Of a stretch of DNA of 64,000 bases, positions 32,907 to 44,599 are shown piece after piece. The notes under the pieces are model-generated. The model was not told where the DNA came from. It made no database searches and saw only the letters and a list, made by a program, of their open reading frames with translations. A program made the position numbers and the translations under genes. The stretch is from Nageia nagi. Its lineage: Eukaryota > Pinophyta. Each line of letters opens with the position of its first letter. Position 1 is the stretch's first letter. The DNA lies in NCBI GenBank assembly GCA_050084985.1, contig JBITNC010000002.1:32922001-32986000 (forward strand). Reading direction: 5' to 3'.

Positions 32907-33148
32907 CACTTACAAGAATGAATACCATGGTTAGAGAACATGGTATTAAGAACACAATTTTACAAGATAACCATAAACATTAAATTACTTTAACAAATAA
33001 CATGTTTTTAGAACACGGTATTGATGAAATGGTTTTAAAGAAAATCGTAAACATTAAATGACTTTAACTAAATGTGTCTAAAATAATATTTTATCTTAGA
33101 TACCTTAAAAAGGTATTTTATTATTATTTATATTATTATTCCTCATCA
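32907..33148 (-). repeat. 5' LTR of small element, right piece
   Basis: 242 bp continuing the LTR begun at 21512, ending CCTCATCA at 33148. It aligns with 17938-18179. Confidence 0.8.
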
Positions 33149-33383
33149 TTGGATTTGATATTCTTTTATAGCAATATTTTGATCATCTTTGATTCTTGGG
33201 ATCATTGCTCATTACATTATTTATGGTGTCTTTCTTGATATTTGATATCCCTTTATTTGTACCATGGTCTATTACATTGATTACATTTCCTTAGGTATAT
33301 TTTAATCCTCTTTACAATAAATATTCTTCCATGCTATAAAATGAATTATTTAATAAATAATAATTCATTTTTATACATCTACA
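33149..33383 (-). repeat. Outer gypsy 5' LTR, outer piece
   Basis: On the minus strand this starts TGTAGATGTATAAAAATGAA at 33383, closely matching the start of the 5268 LTR. It runs to the insertion point at 33149. It continues at 17879. Confidence 0.8.
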
Positions 33384-33890
33384 TGTATAAATAGGTTGAT
33401 CTTGGGATTGTGACCATGGTTGGATAGTGGAATAATATGGGGGTATGGATATTCTGATAGTGATAATGGTGGAAGGAACAGAGGATGGTGGGATAGCTTA
33501 TGAAGCAATAAGAGTGAAAATATTGGTGGAAATGGAGGATGACCTTCCATTGGGATCAAAAATAGAATCAATCATGATACTATTTTTCATGAATATGGTT
33601 GGAATGGATGCTAAATTTTTATTGTTAGATTATAAAAGGTATTAATGTGAGTTGGATTTATCACTCTAGATGGATTAGTTTGAGTCCATTATTTTGCATA
33701 GTAAACAAACTTGGTTGATTAAAAATTTGTTTAACTTTAAGAACATTCATTATGGAATCAGCATTAGTAAGTACATATTGTTCAAATTCATCCATAGGTT
33801 CTTTGTTAGTAGATTCCATTAGTCATGACACAAGTGGAACAAGTTCTTTTGTATTTTTTGAATTTTTATGAGACTAGTCCTTGTTCTCAC
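33384..33890 (-). pseudogene. Gypsy gag N-terminus remnant
   Basis: Read leftward, about 33820-33660 gives MESTNKEPMDEFEQYVLTNA then DSIMNVLKVKQIFNQPS. A Pro/Ser/Tyr-rich stretch (IPPYYSTIQPWSQSQDQ) follows near 33440-33390. This resembles the N-terminal part of Tat-like Gag, into which the outer gypsy would have inserted at 33383. No capsid motif is visible, so the assignment is tentative. Confidence 0.4.
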
Positions 33891-36758
33891 CATAAAATTT
33901 GGCAAAAAAATTTAAATTTAATACTCTTTATTTGAAAATGTGATTGCATTTTGTCATTCTATAGAAACATGTTGATATTTTTGAGACTACAAAAATGCTA
34001 TAATATTTTCAAAATATGAGGGCATTTTATCATATAAAGTTATGAATTTTTATTTTTAGCTTGGATTTATGGATTTTAATGTTTTAGATTTTGTAAAAAG
34101 GAAACAAACACAAATATAATGGAATAAATAGAAATCACCAATTCAAGCACTCATGTATGATACATGTAAATTCATTCCTTTCAACCTAGAATATTATTTT
34201 ACAAAAGTTGAAATTTTATTTTCCTAGAATGATACTACTCAAGCTTGTTTAAAATGATCCAAAGGTTGGTCCTATAGAAAGAGAAATCAACTAAGGTTAT
34301 CATTTTCTTTAATTCAGTTCACAAGTGAGAATAGTTGAAACCTAGGAGAAGACTATCTTAATGAGTGGTCCAAGCATAGTCTAAGTCATTAGTGATTAAA
34401 TCTAAGAGACCTATCTACTATTTATGAGAAGAACGAGTCTTGGTGATAAAATCCAAGGATTCCACTTTGTATAAGAAAAAAGTGTGAAAATTTGGATTAA
34501 TGAATTACAAGGTTCCTTTCCTCTACCAATAACTAAAAATATAGTTTGATCACCTAAGATCACTTTTTAGTATAAGAGGAAATCATACTTCAAATTGTAT
34601 GGCTATTTAGTATGGTTCATCAACTAAAATCTTTCAAAATCTTTCTCTGGTCACCCAATATCACTTTTTAGTGCAAGGGGAGAGCATACATTAGTTTTGT
34701 GAGAGATTGATTTAATTGGAAAAGCTTGCATACTCAAAATAGTATCACTAAACCTAGTTCTTTAATATTTAAAAAAAATTCTTATTTTTGACTAATTTAT
34801 TTCATACACAGAAAATAGATGAAGAAAATAGAGACTAAAAAGGTGAAACATTAGTATTTGTTCACCTAAATATTAGCTAAAAATATTATTGATGAAATGT
34901 AATCCTATTTAGCGTAAATGCTAGGGTGACCTAGAAACATAATCCCTTAATGAAATGCAATGGTATTTCTAAAATCCCTAGGCATTTTAGCAATCTATCT
35001 TTGAAAACCAAAAATCCATGTATGCATAAACACAGTGGAAACAAACAAAAAAATAAAAACTAGAATGTAGAGAAAAACTCACCCATAGGATTAGATCATG
35101 AAAAATGTTAGTGAAATTCAAATCTAAATAAAGGAGGCAAAGAATCCTTACCAAAATGAGCCAAGGGAGGTCCCATTAGGTGTGCCAAAATATTTTGGAT
35201 AAAAGTGACCCCTTTCAAGATCAATTCAATTTAAACATATGAAGTAAATTACAAGCTAGACTAGTTCCTCTAATGCATTTAGCTAAAAATATACAATTTG
35301 ATCAGTAAACTTAAGGAGGATTCCTTGAGCCATCATTTCAATAATATTTTCTCAAAATAGATCATAATATAGCTCAATGTGGAGTTAAGAAATATCATGT
35401 TTACCTGATAGAAGTCAAATCTCTAGTCCTAAATGCTTACTTCACTATAGAGAGACTCAAAATATGGTCTATAATGTTGTATCTCTGTTTTACTGATTAA
35501 ATGTGATGATCCTTTACATTTTCTCAAAATGGAAAGACATTTTCTCAAAATGGAAAGACATTTCCTAAATGGTGTAGCATTTTTGATGAAATGCCTTGAC
35601 CCTCCACATTTCACAACCTGCAAAGAGAAATCTCAAAGTTAATATTTGAATATAAATTATATGCTAAAATAAAGCTACTATTAAAAAGGAACATCTAAAC
35701 TTCATGGAAAATTATGGTGGTTATTACAAAGGTCTGATGAGATAAGAAATGCTTGAAATATCTAATTCACATCTTTCCCTAAGACCAAAGGTTCCCATAT
35801 CTTTCTATCAAGATATTGATGAAGATTTTTGAAGATCAACTGCTCTTGAATTTGTAGCTCCAATATTTAAGAACTTTCCAATTTGAAGTTAGAAAGTTTG
35901 CACAAGATATCAGACCAAAAATTGATAAGGGAACTTGCTTTTATATATTTTCTTCAAATGTGACTGATTGAATTTGAATTTCAATCTAAAAATGATGGTT
36001 ACCTTATTAGATCTTGATTTGATTTGATTCCAAATCTATTTAAAATTGGAGCCAATTTCATTTATTTTCCATGTCTTCTCTACTGAGCATATTTAGAAGA
36101 GAATAGTGACTTAGAAAACCAATAACTAGACTAATTCAATATTTCCTTATTTATTTTCTTTAATGATTCATCAATGATATGGAAAAATGATATGACTTTT
36201 CTATCCAATCAATTTTTATTTATTGAATTTATATAAAAGCAATTTAGCAATATTAATGTGACTATCATTAATAAAGTAAAATAGATGTTTGTGCCATTTA
36301 AATAAAATTTTAATGATTAAAATAAGTAATTAACTATGATCAATTGAAATTAACATGACTAATGCTAAAAGTTTTTTGTAAATAAATGAATAATAATAAA
36401 ATACAATTAATATGACTAATATCAATTACAATTTTCAAATGAGTGGCTATGATCGAAATACATTTAACATGACTCATATTAATTGTATTTTCAAAATAAA
36501 TGATTATGGTCAAAATGTAATTAACATGACTAAATATTATTCATATTTAATAAATAACTAATAAAAATACAATTAACATGACTAATATTAATCACATTTT
36601 CTAATTAAATGATTATGATCAAAATGTAATTAACATGACAAATATTAATCACATTTTATAAATAAATATACTTTGCTAAAGGATATATAATATAATTAAT
36701 GAAGTGTCATGGGGGATTGATCCAAATGTAGTGCAAGTTCCAATTTTGGGTGTCTACA
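33891..36758 (-). other. Non-coding gypsy leader/LTR debris
   Basis: Almost 2.9 kb with no protein motif. The right edge, read on the minus strand, is TGTAGACACCCAAAATTGG (36758), a typical start of a plant gypsy LTR, so much of this may be a long, old LTR and leader in minus orientation. No matching second LTR is in the window. It holds a 101-bp duplication (about 34548 and 34649, sharing ATCACTTTTTAGT), a 21-bp perfect duplication (about 35519-35560) and a longer tandem array near its right end. Confidence 0.4.
36290..36665. repeat. Degenerate tandem array, unit about 60 bp
   Basis: Five to six imperfect copies of a unit holding AATTAACATGACTAATATTA and TGATTATGATCAAAATG. It lies next to the presumed gypsy LTR edge at 36758. 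Confidence 0.75.
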
Positions 36759-38829
36759 CAAATAGAACACATACAAAGTTTATATTTTTAGGGTTGATTT
36801 CGAAGTGTTTCATCATATCGAGTTGATTTCGAAGTGTTTCATCATATCAAGGATTTTGAAAGTACAACATAAGATGCAACATATTTAGTGAATATCATAT
36901 AATTATTATAATATATGAAACTATATTTCATCATGCTAGAATATTTTTAAAAAACCCATTTTGTGTATATCTTATGATCATTGTAGTCCATGAAACTATA
37001 TTTACATCATGCATTTTATCAAATAAGTTTTTATCATTATGTATTTAAATTGATCCTTGCATACATTTCTATAAGAAAACTCATCATAATTACATTCAAT
37101 GCAACACCACTTTATTGCATTCCCTAAAAAACCTTCAAATGAAAACTATTTTGTATATGCTCTATACTCATTATAATTCATTATATGATGTCTCTCTATT
37201 GCATACCCCACATTTTGAATACATATCTATCAACGAGATTATTATAATTATATGCAATATAAATTCATATCTACTTATTCATCCATGAATGTCCATGCCC
37301 CAATTTAAAGCTATAAAATTTGGACATATGGGGAGAATGTACTTGAAAAGGTTATTTAATATGGTTTGAATCTGGTCAATTACATTTTTTGAAAATGCTT
37401 GAGGGCCTTCAAACCATACCCATAAGATTGTGTCTTTTCTACAAAAATATGTCTTGTGTTCTATTAACCTTTATTATGAAAATGGTATTAGTATTCAAAT
37501 GACCATAGTCAAGATTGATCAAATCTTGTTTATCAGTTAATACATGTACTTTATTTCTAAAATATAAAAATACCAAAATATCTCAATCATAAATTAATCT
37601 TCATAATAAAATCCAACTTTGTCTAGATCCCTAATTCAAGCAATCATATACATGATGGGAGATGCCAATTAACTTGGTAGTAAAAGAGAATATGATATAT
37701 TTTAATACAACTTTTATTTTAACTTGCTTAAGCTAAATCAACATCTTTATAAGTTCTATAAGAATATCTTATATCAAGCATCATGGATAAAAATTGGTTA
37801 CAATTATCTAGACATGTCAACTATTTTATCTATATGAATGATTAAAACTTGTGTTATCAATCAAATATACTTGTATAATTATTAATACTTGATTTTGATC
37901 ACCCTTAGGTATCCTTATTAAGTATGATGTTATCTTATATTATTATGTGTTATATCTTATATTGGCCTATTATGAATATCTTCTCATGTGACTTTTCTCT
38001 TGTTCTATGCAAGGTATCCTAACATCAATGTTAAGCACTAGGAATACATTGGTGGAGGTCACTTTCTTATAAATGGAGGATTATTCTACATGATAAGGTT
38101 ATCATATTTTAATCTCTATAATCACACTCAACTACTACTTTTAGGTGTTCTTCAAGAATACCTATTGAGATAGAGATTTGATATCACATGATCACTATCA
38201 CATTTTTTCTTTAAAATACGCTAGATTAGGCTTATTGATTATCATACTACTATTGGATCATAGTTGCAAATGCTAGTTGTAGGGATCCTAAAAAAAATAT
38301 TTCCATGAGCATGAATGCCATCCCCAGCATAGATGTGCATCATTATATATGATTTATGTAAAAGCTTCACATCTTGAGATTTATATTTTTGATAAGTCTT
38401 GATCTGCATATCGCTCAAGTAAGGTGATAGGTATTTATATTTTATAATCTCTTACTCTATTAGGTTTGGCTAATTATTAATAATCTAATCCATTAATCAT
38501 AGTATTCATATTTCTATATTTTTTATATTTGTTGAATGCTTTAGATTAGTATCATTTATTATTACTTTACTATTATATTTGATGTATTAAACATCATTGA
38601 ATATGAGTGTTTAGCATTCCACCTAGGTTAATCTTAGAGGTCACTAAAAATATATAGCACATTGGAAACCCACCTCTTTATAGTAAATCCATCTCATAAT
38701 TAGGGTTAGAATATTTACTTTCCAAATTGGCCACATTTTGATTTCAAGGAAAGAGCTCGATGATGTTTTAATCATATATTTTATGAGTGTGATAGATTTG
38801 GAGAATCTTTCTTTGAATTTTTGTGCCTT
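36759..38829. other. A+T-rich sequence, nothing recognised
   Basis: Two kilobases without a motif. It contains a near-perfect 29-bp tandem duplication (36793-36850, GTTGATTTCGAAGTGTTTC core). It lies between a possible LTR edge and a gag fragment on the plus strand, so it may be an eroded gypsy leader. Confidence 0.5.
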
Positions 38830-39283
38830 TTTATGCTAATTTTATGGTAAAAGTGGCTAATGAGGTACAAATTAGATAAAATAATGGATAAATATATGAT
38901 AATATTAGCACAAATGCTAGTGGGAGTAGCAATGATAGGGATTCAATACTTGTGTGTGCTAATGATGTTATGGAGGAGATCAAAGAAATAAAAGCTAAAT
39001 TTCATACATGATAGAAAAAGTGTGAAGGTTTTGTCACCATACAAGATAAATGAAGTCTTTTGAGTTTGGAAATTAGAAATGATATTCTCAATGGGACAAA
39101 TAGAGAACCTAAATTGAAGAAGTTTAATAGTGAAGGATATCCAATTATTTATATCTAAGGATTTAAATATAATATGGAGCTGAAATGTGGAGTCAATGAA
39201 AACTAGAAGGCTAAATATTTTCCTATGAGTTTGACTAGTGAAATAAGAAAATGGTTTCATAATTCTATAAGATTTTAAGACTA
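38830..39283 (+). pseudogene. Gypsy gag fragment, cut by copia
   Basis: On the plus strand: MEEIKEIKAKFH, SLEIRNDILNGTNREPKLKK, then YPIIYI-x-GFKYNMELKCGV and KAKYFPMSLTSEIRKWFHNS. The last part matches the retrotransposon Gag pattern KxxxFPxSLTGxAxxWF. Stops occur at several positions. It ends where the minus-strand copia LTR begins (39284), so the copia inserted into this gag. Confidence 0.6.
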
Positions 39284-39491
39284 TGATATTTTATTATTCA
39301 AAATAAGCATGTATATATACAAAAGAATACATCTAATATCAAATAAGTAATTTATGCTTCCTTTATCATGAAAACTAATAAAAAATAATAAGTAACTATT
39401 CCTAGCTTATCGATAGCTATTGTTGGTTATTTACTATTGAATTTAGCTACAAATGTATTATCCTATTAACTAATGTATTAATATTCTATCA
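39284..39491 (-). repeat. 3' LTR of minus-strand copia
   Basis: 208 bp with inverted ends TGATA/TATCA. On the minus strand it is preceded by the purine tract TATGGGGAGTA (39502-39492). Left flank GACTA (39279-39283) is the expected target-site copy. Confidence 0.75.
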
Positions 39492-39869
39492 TACTCCCCA
39501 TAATACATTAGGTCTTCAAAAAACATGAGAGTAAGCTATGAAAGTAATCAAACTTTCCATAATCAAGAGCCTTGGTGAAAATATCTGCAACTTGCTCTTT
39601 TGTAGAAATAGGATGAAGCTAAATGTTGTGTAGTGATACATGGTAATGAATGAAGTGCACCTAAATCTCAATGTGTTTGATGTGCTCATGGAAAATATGA
39701 TTATGAACTAATTTCAAAATACCCTAATTATTGTAATGCAAAATGGTAGGTTGTCTCTATGGTATTTTAGTATCTATCAAAAGGTGATGTAATTATACTA
39801 CCTTATAAACAACATCTATAGTAGGAAGGTACTTTGATTCTATGGTATATTTTTATGTAATACTCTATT

Positions 39870-40970
39870 GCTTGTTATCCTAAGAAATCAATCCAAATCT
39901 AAGGAAGAAAATATATCCTATCATATACCTATGAACACCTAAGGATCTTTTATAATTTGCATATGTGTATCTAATCAAGAAGAACTTATCATTATTCTTA
40001 TACTTCAAACCATAAGTATCAGTACCATGGATGTATCTCAACACATGCTCAATTTCTCTCCAATGAGCTTTCTTCACTTTAGACATAAACCTAGAAATAT
40101 AGCTAATAATATAGCAAATATCTGGCCTAGTATAGGTAAGGTAAATTAACCCTCTAATCAATTAATGATAGAGGCTTAAATTTACTTGTGGAGAGCTATC
40201 ATGATGAGATATATATAGGCCATATTTAATACATGGGTTGGCATTATATCATCTAAAATCCCTCTAATAAATTTTTGGTGTACTTCATATGAGAAATAAA
40301 TATATAATCTTGCATCTCCTAGACCTCCAATCCAAGATAGTGGTGAGGAAAACTAAGATTAGTCATGTCAAATGATTTATGAAGATCATATTTTCAAGAT
40401 AGGATAAAATCCTAAGTACTCCCCATGATGACCAAATTATATACATATACTAAAATAATGACTATCTTCCCCCGTGCTATCAAATGTATAGATTAGGATC
40501 ATAAGGAATCTTAAAAATGTCATGTTGTAGTAAATTCTCATTAGTTCTTATGTACAAGGCTCTTAGAGCCTATTTCAAATCATACAAAGACTTTATGAGT
40601 CTACATATCTTGCCTCTTTATAGATTAGTAATAAACCCCTATGTTTGTTGTATGTAGATATCCTCTAAGTCCTCATTCAAGAAGGTACTCTTCACATCCA
40701 TCTAATGGAATTTCTAGCCAAACTATACAACCAGCACAAAAGAAATTTTAATGATCATAATCTTGGTTTCAGGAGAAGAATTCTCCTCATAATATATGTC
40801 TTCTTCTTGTGCATATACCTTTGTAAGTAGCTAGGCCTTATGCTTGCTAAGTGTTCCATCAACTTTGTACTTTATTCTGAATACCTATTTGCATCCAATG
40901 ACCTTCTTCCCTAGTGGAAGATCAACTATTTCCAAAGTTTCATTCCTCAAAAATGCCTCATTTTTAGCAT
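39870..40970 (-). pseudogene. Copia RNase H and reverse transcriptase
   Basis: RNase H start is clear at 40161-39880: RGLIYLTYTRPDICYIISYI, SRFMSKVKKAHWREIEHVLR, YIHGTDTYGLKY. The RT lies to the right. Its catalytic box at about 40460-40430 reads VYVYNLVIMG, where active copia has YVDD, so both Asp residues are replaced. MDVKSTFLNEDLEDI-like sequence is seen near 40700-40660. Frame breaks are frequent. Confidence 0.75.
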
Positions 40971-40986
40971 CCATGGTTGATTTACA

Positions 40987-42250
40987 TTATGGATATTCAA
41001 GGGCCTCAAGAACCATTTTAGGTTCTGAACAATTTACTTTTGTAATCACTAAAGCTAGATTCACCTCTTCATGGGATATGTTATGACCTCTACTATGTGT
41101 CCTCGATCCTAGAGTAGAAGTATTTGGTAGTGAATTCAAATGTGAATCCTCTAGTATATGTTTATACCATTTTGATCTTTGTGAGTAATCAAGTAGTAAA
41201 ATCACAATTGGAACTACTCTATTTTTATTATCATCATCATTTGGAATGATGATAGGACCACTACTAGGTGATGCTTCAAGTGAATTAGTTGGAGGATTAT
41301 TGGTCTCATTAAAAATGATATCATTGATCATATATATCTTTCAAGTAGTGTAATCCATAAGCCTATAGCCTTTGGATTCATCACTATACCTAAGAAGAAT
41401 GCATCTTGAGGACTTCTTCTAACTTCATTTATTTCTCCTTTGGAATTTGCATATAGGAAATGCAACCAAATACTCAAAGATGAGAAATATATGGTTTTAC
41501 ACCTAATCATGATTAATCATGTGTAATCCTTGAAAGATCTTTTTTGGGTTCTTTATTCAAAAAATACATTGCATTCTTTATTATCTCAACCCAAAATGTT
41601 GCACCCAACTTTGCATCCTTAAACATGCTCTTGATCATTTCTAAAATGGTATGGTTATTTACTTCAAAAACTTTATTTTGTTATTGTATTTATGATGTGG
41701 TCAATTATCACCTAATCCTATTCTTTCTAATGAATGTATAAAATACTTTTGATGTGTACGCGCCCCTCAATTTGAGTGAAGGACATAGATATGATGGCTA
41801 GTTGCTTTCTCCATATAAGCCTTGAACTCCTTTAATACACAAAGGTCTATGAATGTGATCTAAAATAATACATGCAAGTCTTTCAAGAGTAATCATCAAC
41901 AAATAACATGAAGTAGCAGTAGCTAGTATGACTAGCCCTTATTGGAATGCATATATCAAAATGAATCATATCAAGAGGTTCCTTAGTGTGATGTGTACTT
42001 GCCTCAAAAGGAATTTGATGTTGCTCTCCTAGTATGCAAGTAGAACAAATTGTGTGAAGGGAAATAAGAGATGGAATACCATGTACCAATTTTTTCTTTT
42101 GCAAGGTGATGAGATAGTTTGGATTCATATGTCCATATCGATAGTGCGAAAGAGTGGTAACATATGTAATACAAACTATGAATGCTTGATTTTTGACAGC
42201 CATAATATCAAGTAAGAATATATTACCAAATCCTATTTCCTTATCCAAAA
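40987..42250 (-). pseudogene. Copia integrase
   Basis: Read leftward from 42248: GNIFLLDIMAVKNQAFIV, then SHYRYGHMNPNYLITLQKKK and CSTCILGEQHQIPF, the HHCC zinc finger. PLDMIHFDICIPIRA (first Asp) and YFMLFVDDYS follow. The middle of the core is broken; the end reads ERYIIYMINDIIFNETN and a long acidic linker (41331-40987). The zinc finger and first Asp are recognisable, the rest weak. Confidence 0.75.
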
Positions 42251-43473
42251 TATGATAATTTATGGATTTATGTCAAATATGTTAACATTTTTGACCATTC
42301 ACAATGTCAAATTTCACTTTCAAGTTATGATCCAATATTTGATCAACTAACAAGAGATTCTTTATTGAGGCTTGGAATATACAAGACCTCCTAAATCCTA
42401 CATTTGTTCTTCTTAATATGGATATGTACATCTCCTTTCCCTTCAATAGAATAGGATGTATCATCTCCCAATTATACTTGAACATGATAAGATTTTTTAT
42501 CCAAAGAAACAAACTAATCCTTCTTACTAGTCATCTTCTTAGTAGCACCTGAATTTGCATACCAAGTAGATGTGATGGATGGTTGATCTTGATGTGCAAG
42601 AGAAAAATATTCTATCATCTCTTCTTCTTCAGCATTGGAAACATTCCCTTATTATTTTCCTTATGTTCTTTCACTTCTCCAAGCTATTTTATTCTTGGGA
42701 TATTATGCTCCTAGTTTGGAATTCTTATCACTCAAATATTGTTGAGTGAAATAATTATACCAATCTTGTTGTAGCTCATGCCCTTATCTTCCATAAATAA
42801 AATAATTGTGATTTTTTGGATTTTTGTGATGAACTCTTACCTTTCCTTTTTAAAAAATTATTTTACTCTTTTGATGAGACACCATGGCATGATCATCTTC
42901 ATTGGTAATCTCATGAAAGGCTTCTTCTTGTTGTAGTATATTTAGCAATTCTTCAAAATATGGCTTTTTTTGACAATATTTAAGGATATCACAAAGATGC
43001 GATGAATCTAGAAGTGCTCTCAAGGTAAGCGATACAAGGATATTATCTTTAATCTCTTTGTCTAAGGCTTATAGAGAGGCTCAGAGTATCATAGTTTGAA
43101 AAAGAAAGGATTCCACTTTCTCTCAGCCTTTAAACTTCAAATTATGTAAGTATCCTTAAAGATGAAGAATTTAATTCTTAGATTCAAACACTTGTTGCAA
43201 TTTCTTCTAAGCATCATGAATATTTTTGGAATCATGTACAAGAGGTTGAAAATCATCTAAGATTCCAAGTAGAATGATCATATGTGCTTTTTTATTGCAT
43301 TGATTAAACTCATATTATGGATCTCTAGTAGCTTGAGGATATTTCTTACTTCCTTCCATGATTTTCAACAAGCCTTCAAATTCAAGGATGGCTTGAATTT
43401 TATCTTCCAATATGCATAATTATCTCCCTTAATGACTTGATAATTAGGAAAGAGAATATTGGTATCTTGTGCC
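42251..43473 (-). pseudogene. Copia gag and protease
   Basis: Gag opens MAQDTNILFPNYQVIKGDNY then AYWKIKFK at about 43473-43390, a typical copia start. The zinc-knuckle region near 42820-42780 is eroded (NYFIYGR-x-GHE). The protease site at about 42570 reads WYANSGATKKMTSK: the catalytic Asp of DSGA is Asn. LGDDTSYSIEGKGDVHIHIK follows. Several frameshifts are present. Confidence 0.75.
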
Positions 43474-44599
43474 ATTTTTATAAACAAATATCAAAAAATG
43501 GTCCACATTACGTAGATCCTATATAGGATTTTTTGAGAGTCCAAACACAAAACTACAAAATGGATCCCAATTTTAAGATAATATACTTATTATCAGCATA
43601 AAAAATTTATAAATGTCATCTCTTAAAATGATATTTATCTTTAGTGTTAGCCTTGTAACCACTTTTAAGTCTTCTCTTGATTATGCATTATCGATAGCAT
43701 GCTTCAAAAATGAAATATGCAAGATAACCTTATTCAACCAGTTGATAAAATAGCAAGGGACTAGTTTATTTTATTACCTATAAGAGAGATAAAATATAAA
43801 TCATAGCTTGTATTTGAGCTCATCAAATGTTTCTTTAATAACCAAATATATAGTAACTATCTACAATAGTAGCAATATGCAATGGTACCAATGATAAGTA
43901 ACTTATGGGTATATTATGCACTACAATGATCATAGCTATACTGATGAGTAGAAGAAATATATCTCTGATGTCCAAATCATGTGTGCTTATCTTCTCTTTC
44001 TTACATGGGTTGGTATAGGTATGATCCCAAGAAACAATGATAGAATGGTTCCACTCCATCACACCACACAATATGGCTATGTACCATAATGGGTAACAAT
44101 ACACATGATGATCAGTTCCTTATCCTCTTGTTGTACATATCTACCTTTATTTGTAGGTCTATTTTTATACATTGATCAAATTCTTTTAGACTTCTCATGG
44201 GAACGAGTGATGCTCTACAATCCTTCCAAGCAACATTTTTTATCTATAGCTCTCCAGGTGAACAAGAATGAGTGGGAATTGTAGAATATCTACAATAGAA
44301 AAAAGAGATTAGGTGCTATTCTAAAATAGTTTATGCCACTTGACCATACTTCATATATTTTATTAAAGGATATAGGCCCTTAAGCTCATGTGTGATTTTG
44401 TCCCAATACTTCTTCAAATTGGCCAAAATGTTAGCATTAAAAATGGTCATGGAATATAATTTGCTAATAAGTGGTTATATTCTCATTTTAAGGGCTATTA
44501 TCTTGTCCTAAATGGAAAGCTCAACATCAATCTATTCTATTTATTTCTACTTAGTTCTATCTAGGCATCTTTCTATGATAATTCAATTATTTTATAGAT
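43474..44599. other. No gene recognised
   Basis: A+T-rich sequence right of the copia gag. It should contain the 5' LTR of that copia, but no primer site or LTR edge is visible. An open stretch at 43835-44104 (minus) has no known motif. Confidence 0.5.

Larger units (their letters stand above)
17880..33148 (-). mobile_element. Small LTR element with 300-bp LTRs, interrupted
   Basis: Two copies of a 300-bp sequence (17880-18179, and 21512-21568 joined to 32907-33148) bound this element. On the minus strand the LTR runs TGATGAGG to CCATATCA. A primer site TGGTATTAGAG (21510-21500, minus) beside the right LTR and a purine tract (GTTGGGAGGAA, about 18191-18180, minus) beside the left LTR fix the orientation. 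Without its own insertions the internal part is only about 1.44 kb (18180-19457 plus 21352-21511) and I find no gag or pol motif. It is probably a non-autonomous copia-type element. Flanks TTGCT and TTGGA share three of five bases, a weak target duplication. Confidence 0.75.
2130..33383 (-). mobile_element. Old Tat-like gypsy, host of nested insertions
   Basis: A minus-strand Ty3/gypsy element whose parts are spread over 31 kb. From 5' to 3' on its own strand: 5' LTR in two pieces (33383-33149 and 17879-17536), gag (about 17530-16160), protease and linker (15880-13836), RT, RNase H, archaeal-type RNase H and integrase (5262-2130). The pieces are separated by a plus-strand gypsy (5268-13835) and a small LTR element (17880-33148). 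Its LTR starts TGTAGATG and ends TCTACA and is related to the LTR of the inner gypsy. No 3' LTR is visible, so the left end is probably lost. The pieces fit head to tail in domain order across both insertions, which is the main support. Confidence 0.8.
39284..43473 (-). mobile_element. Old minus-strand copia
   Basis: A Ty1/copia element with its 3' LTR on the left (39284-39491) and gag start at about 43473. The order read leftward is gag, protease, integrase, RT, RNase H, LTR, as expected. The 5' LTR and primer site should lie right of 43473 but are not recognisable; the sequence there is either eroded or replaced. Catalytic residues are changed in protease and RT. Confidence 0.8.

Noticed and set aside
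38943-39260. 105-codon minus-strand open stretch as a membrane protein gene
   Set aside because: The plus strand of the same interval has a recognisable gag pattern (FPMSLTSEIRKWF); the minus-strand frame is its shadow, and its hydrophobic look comes from A+T bias.
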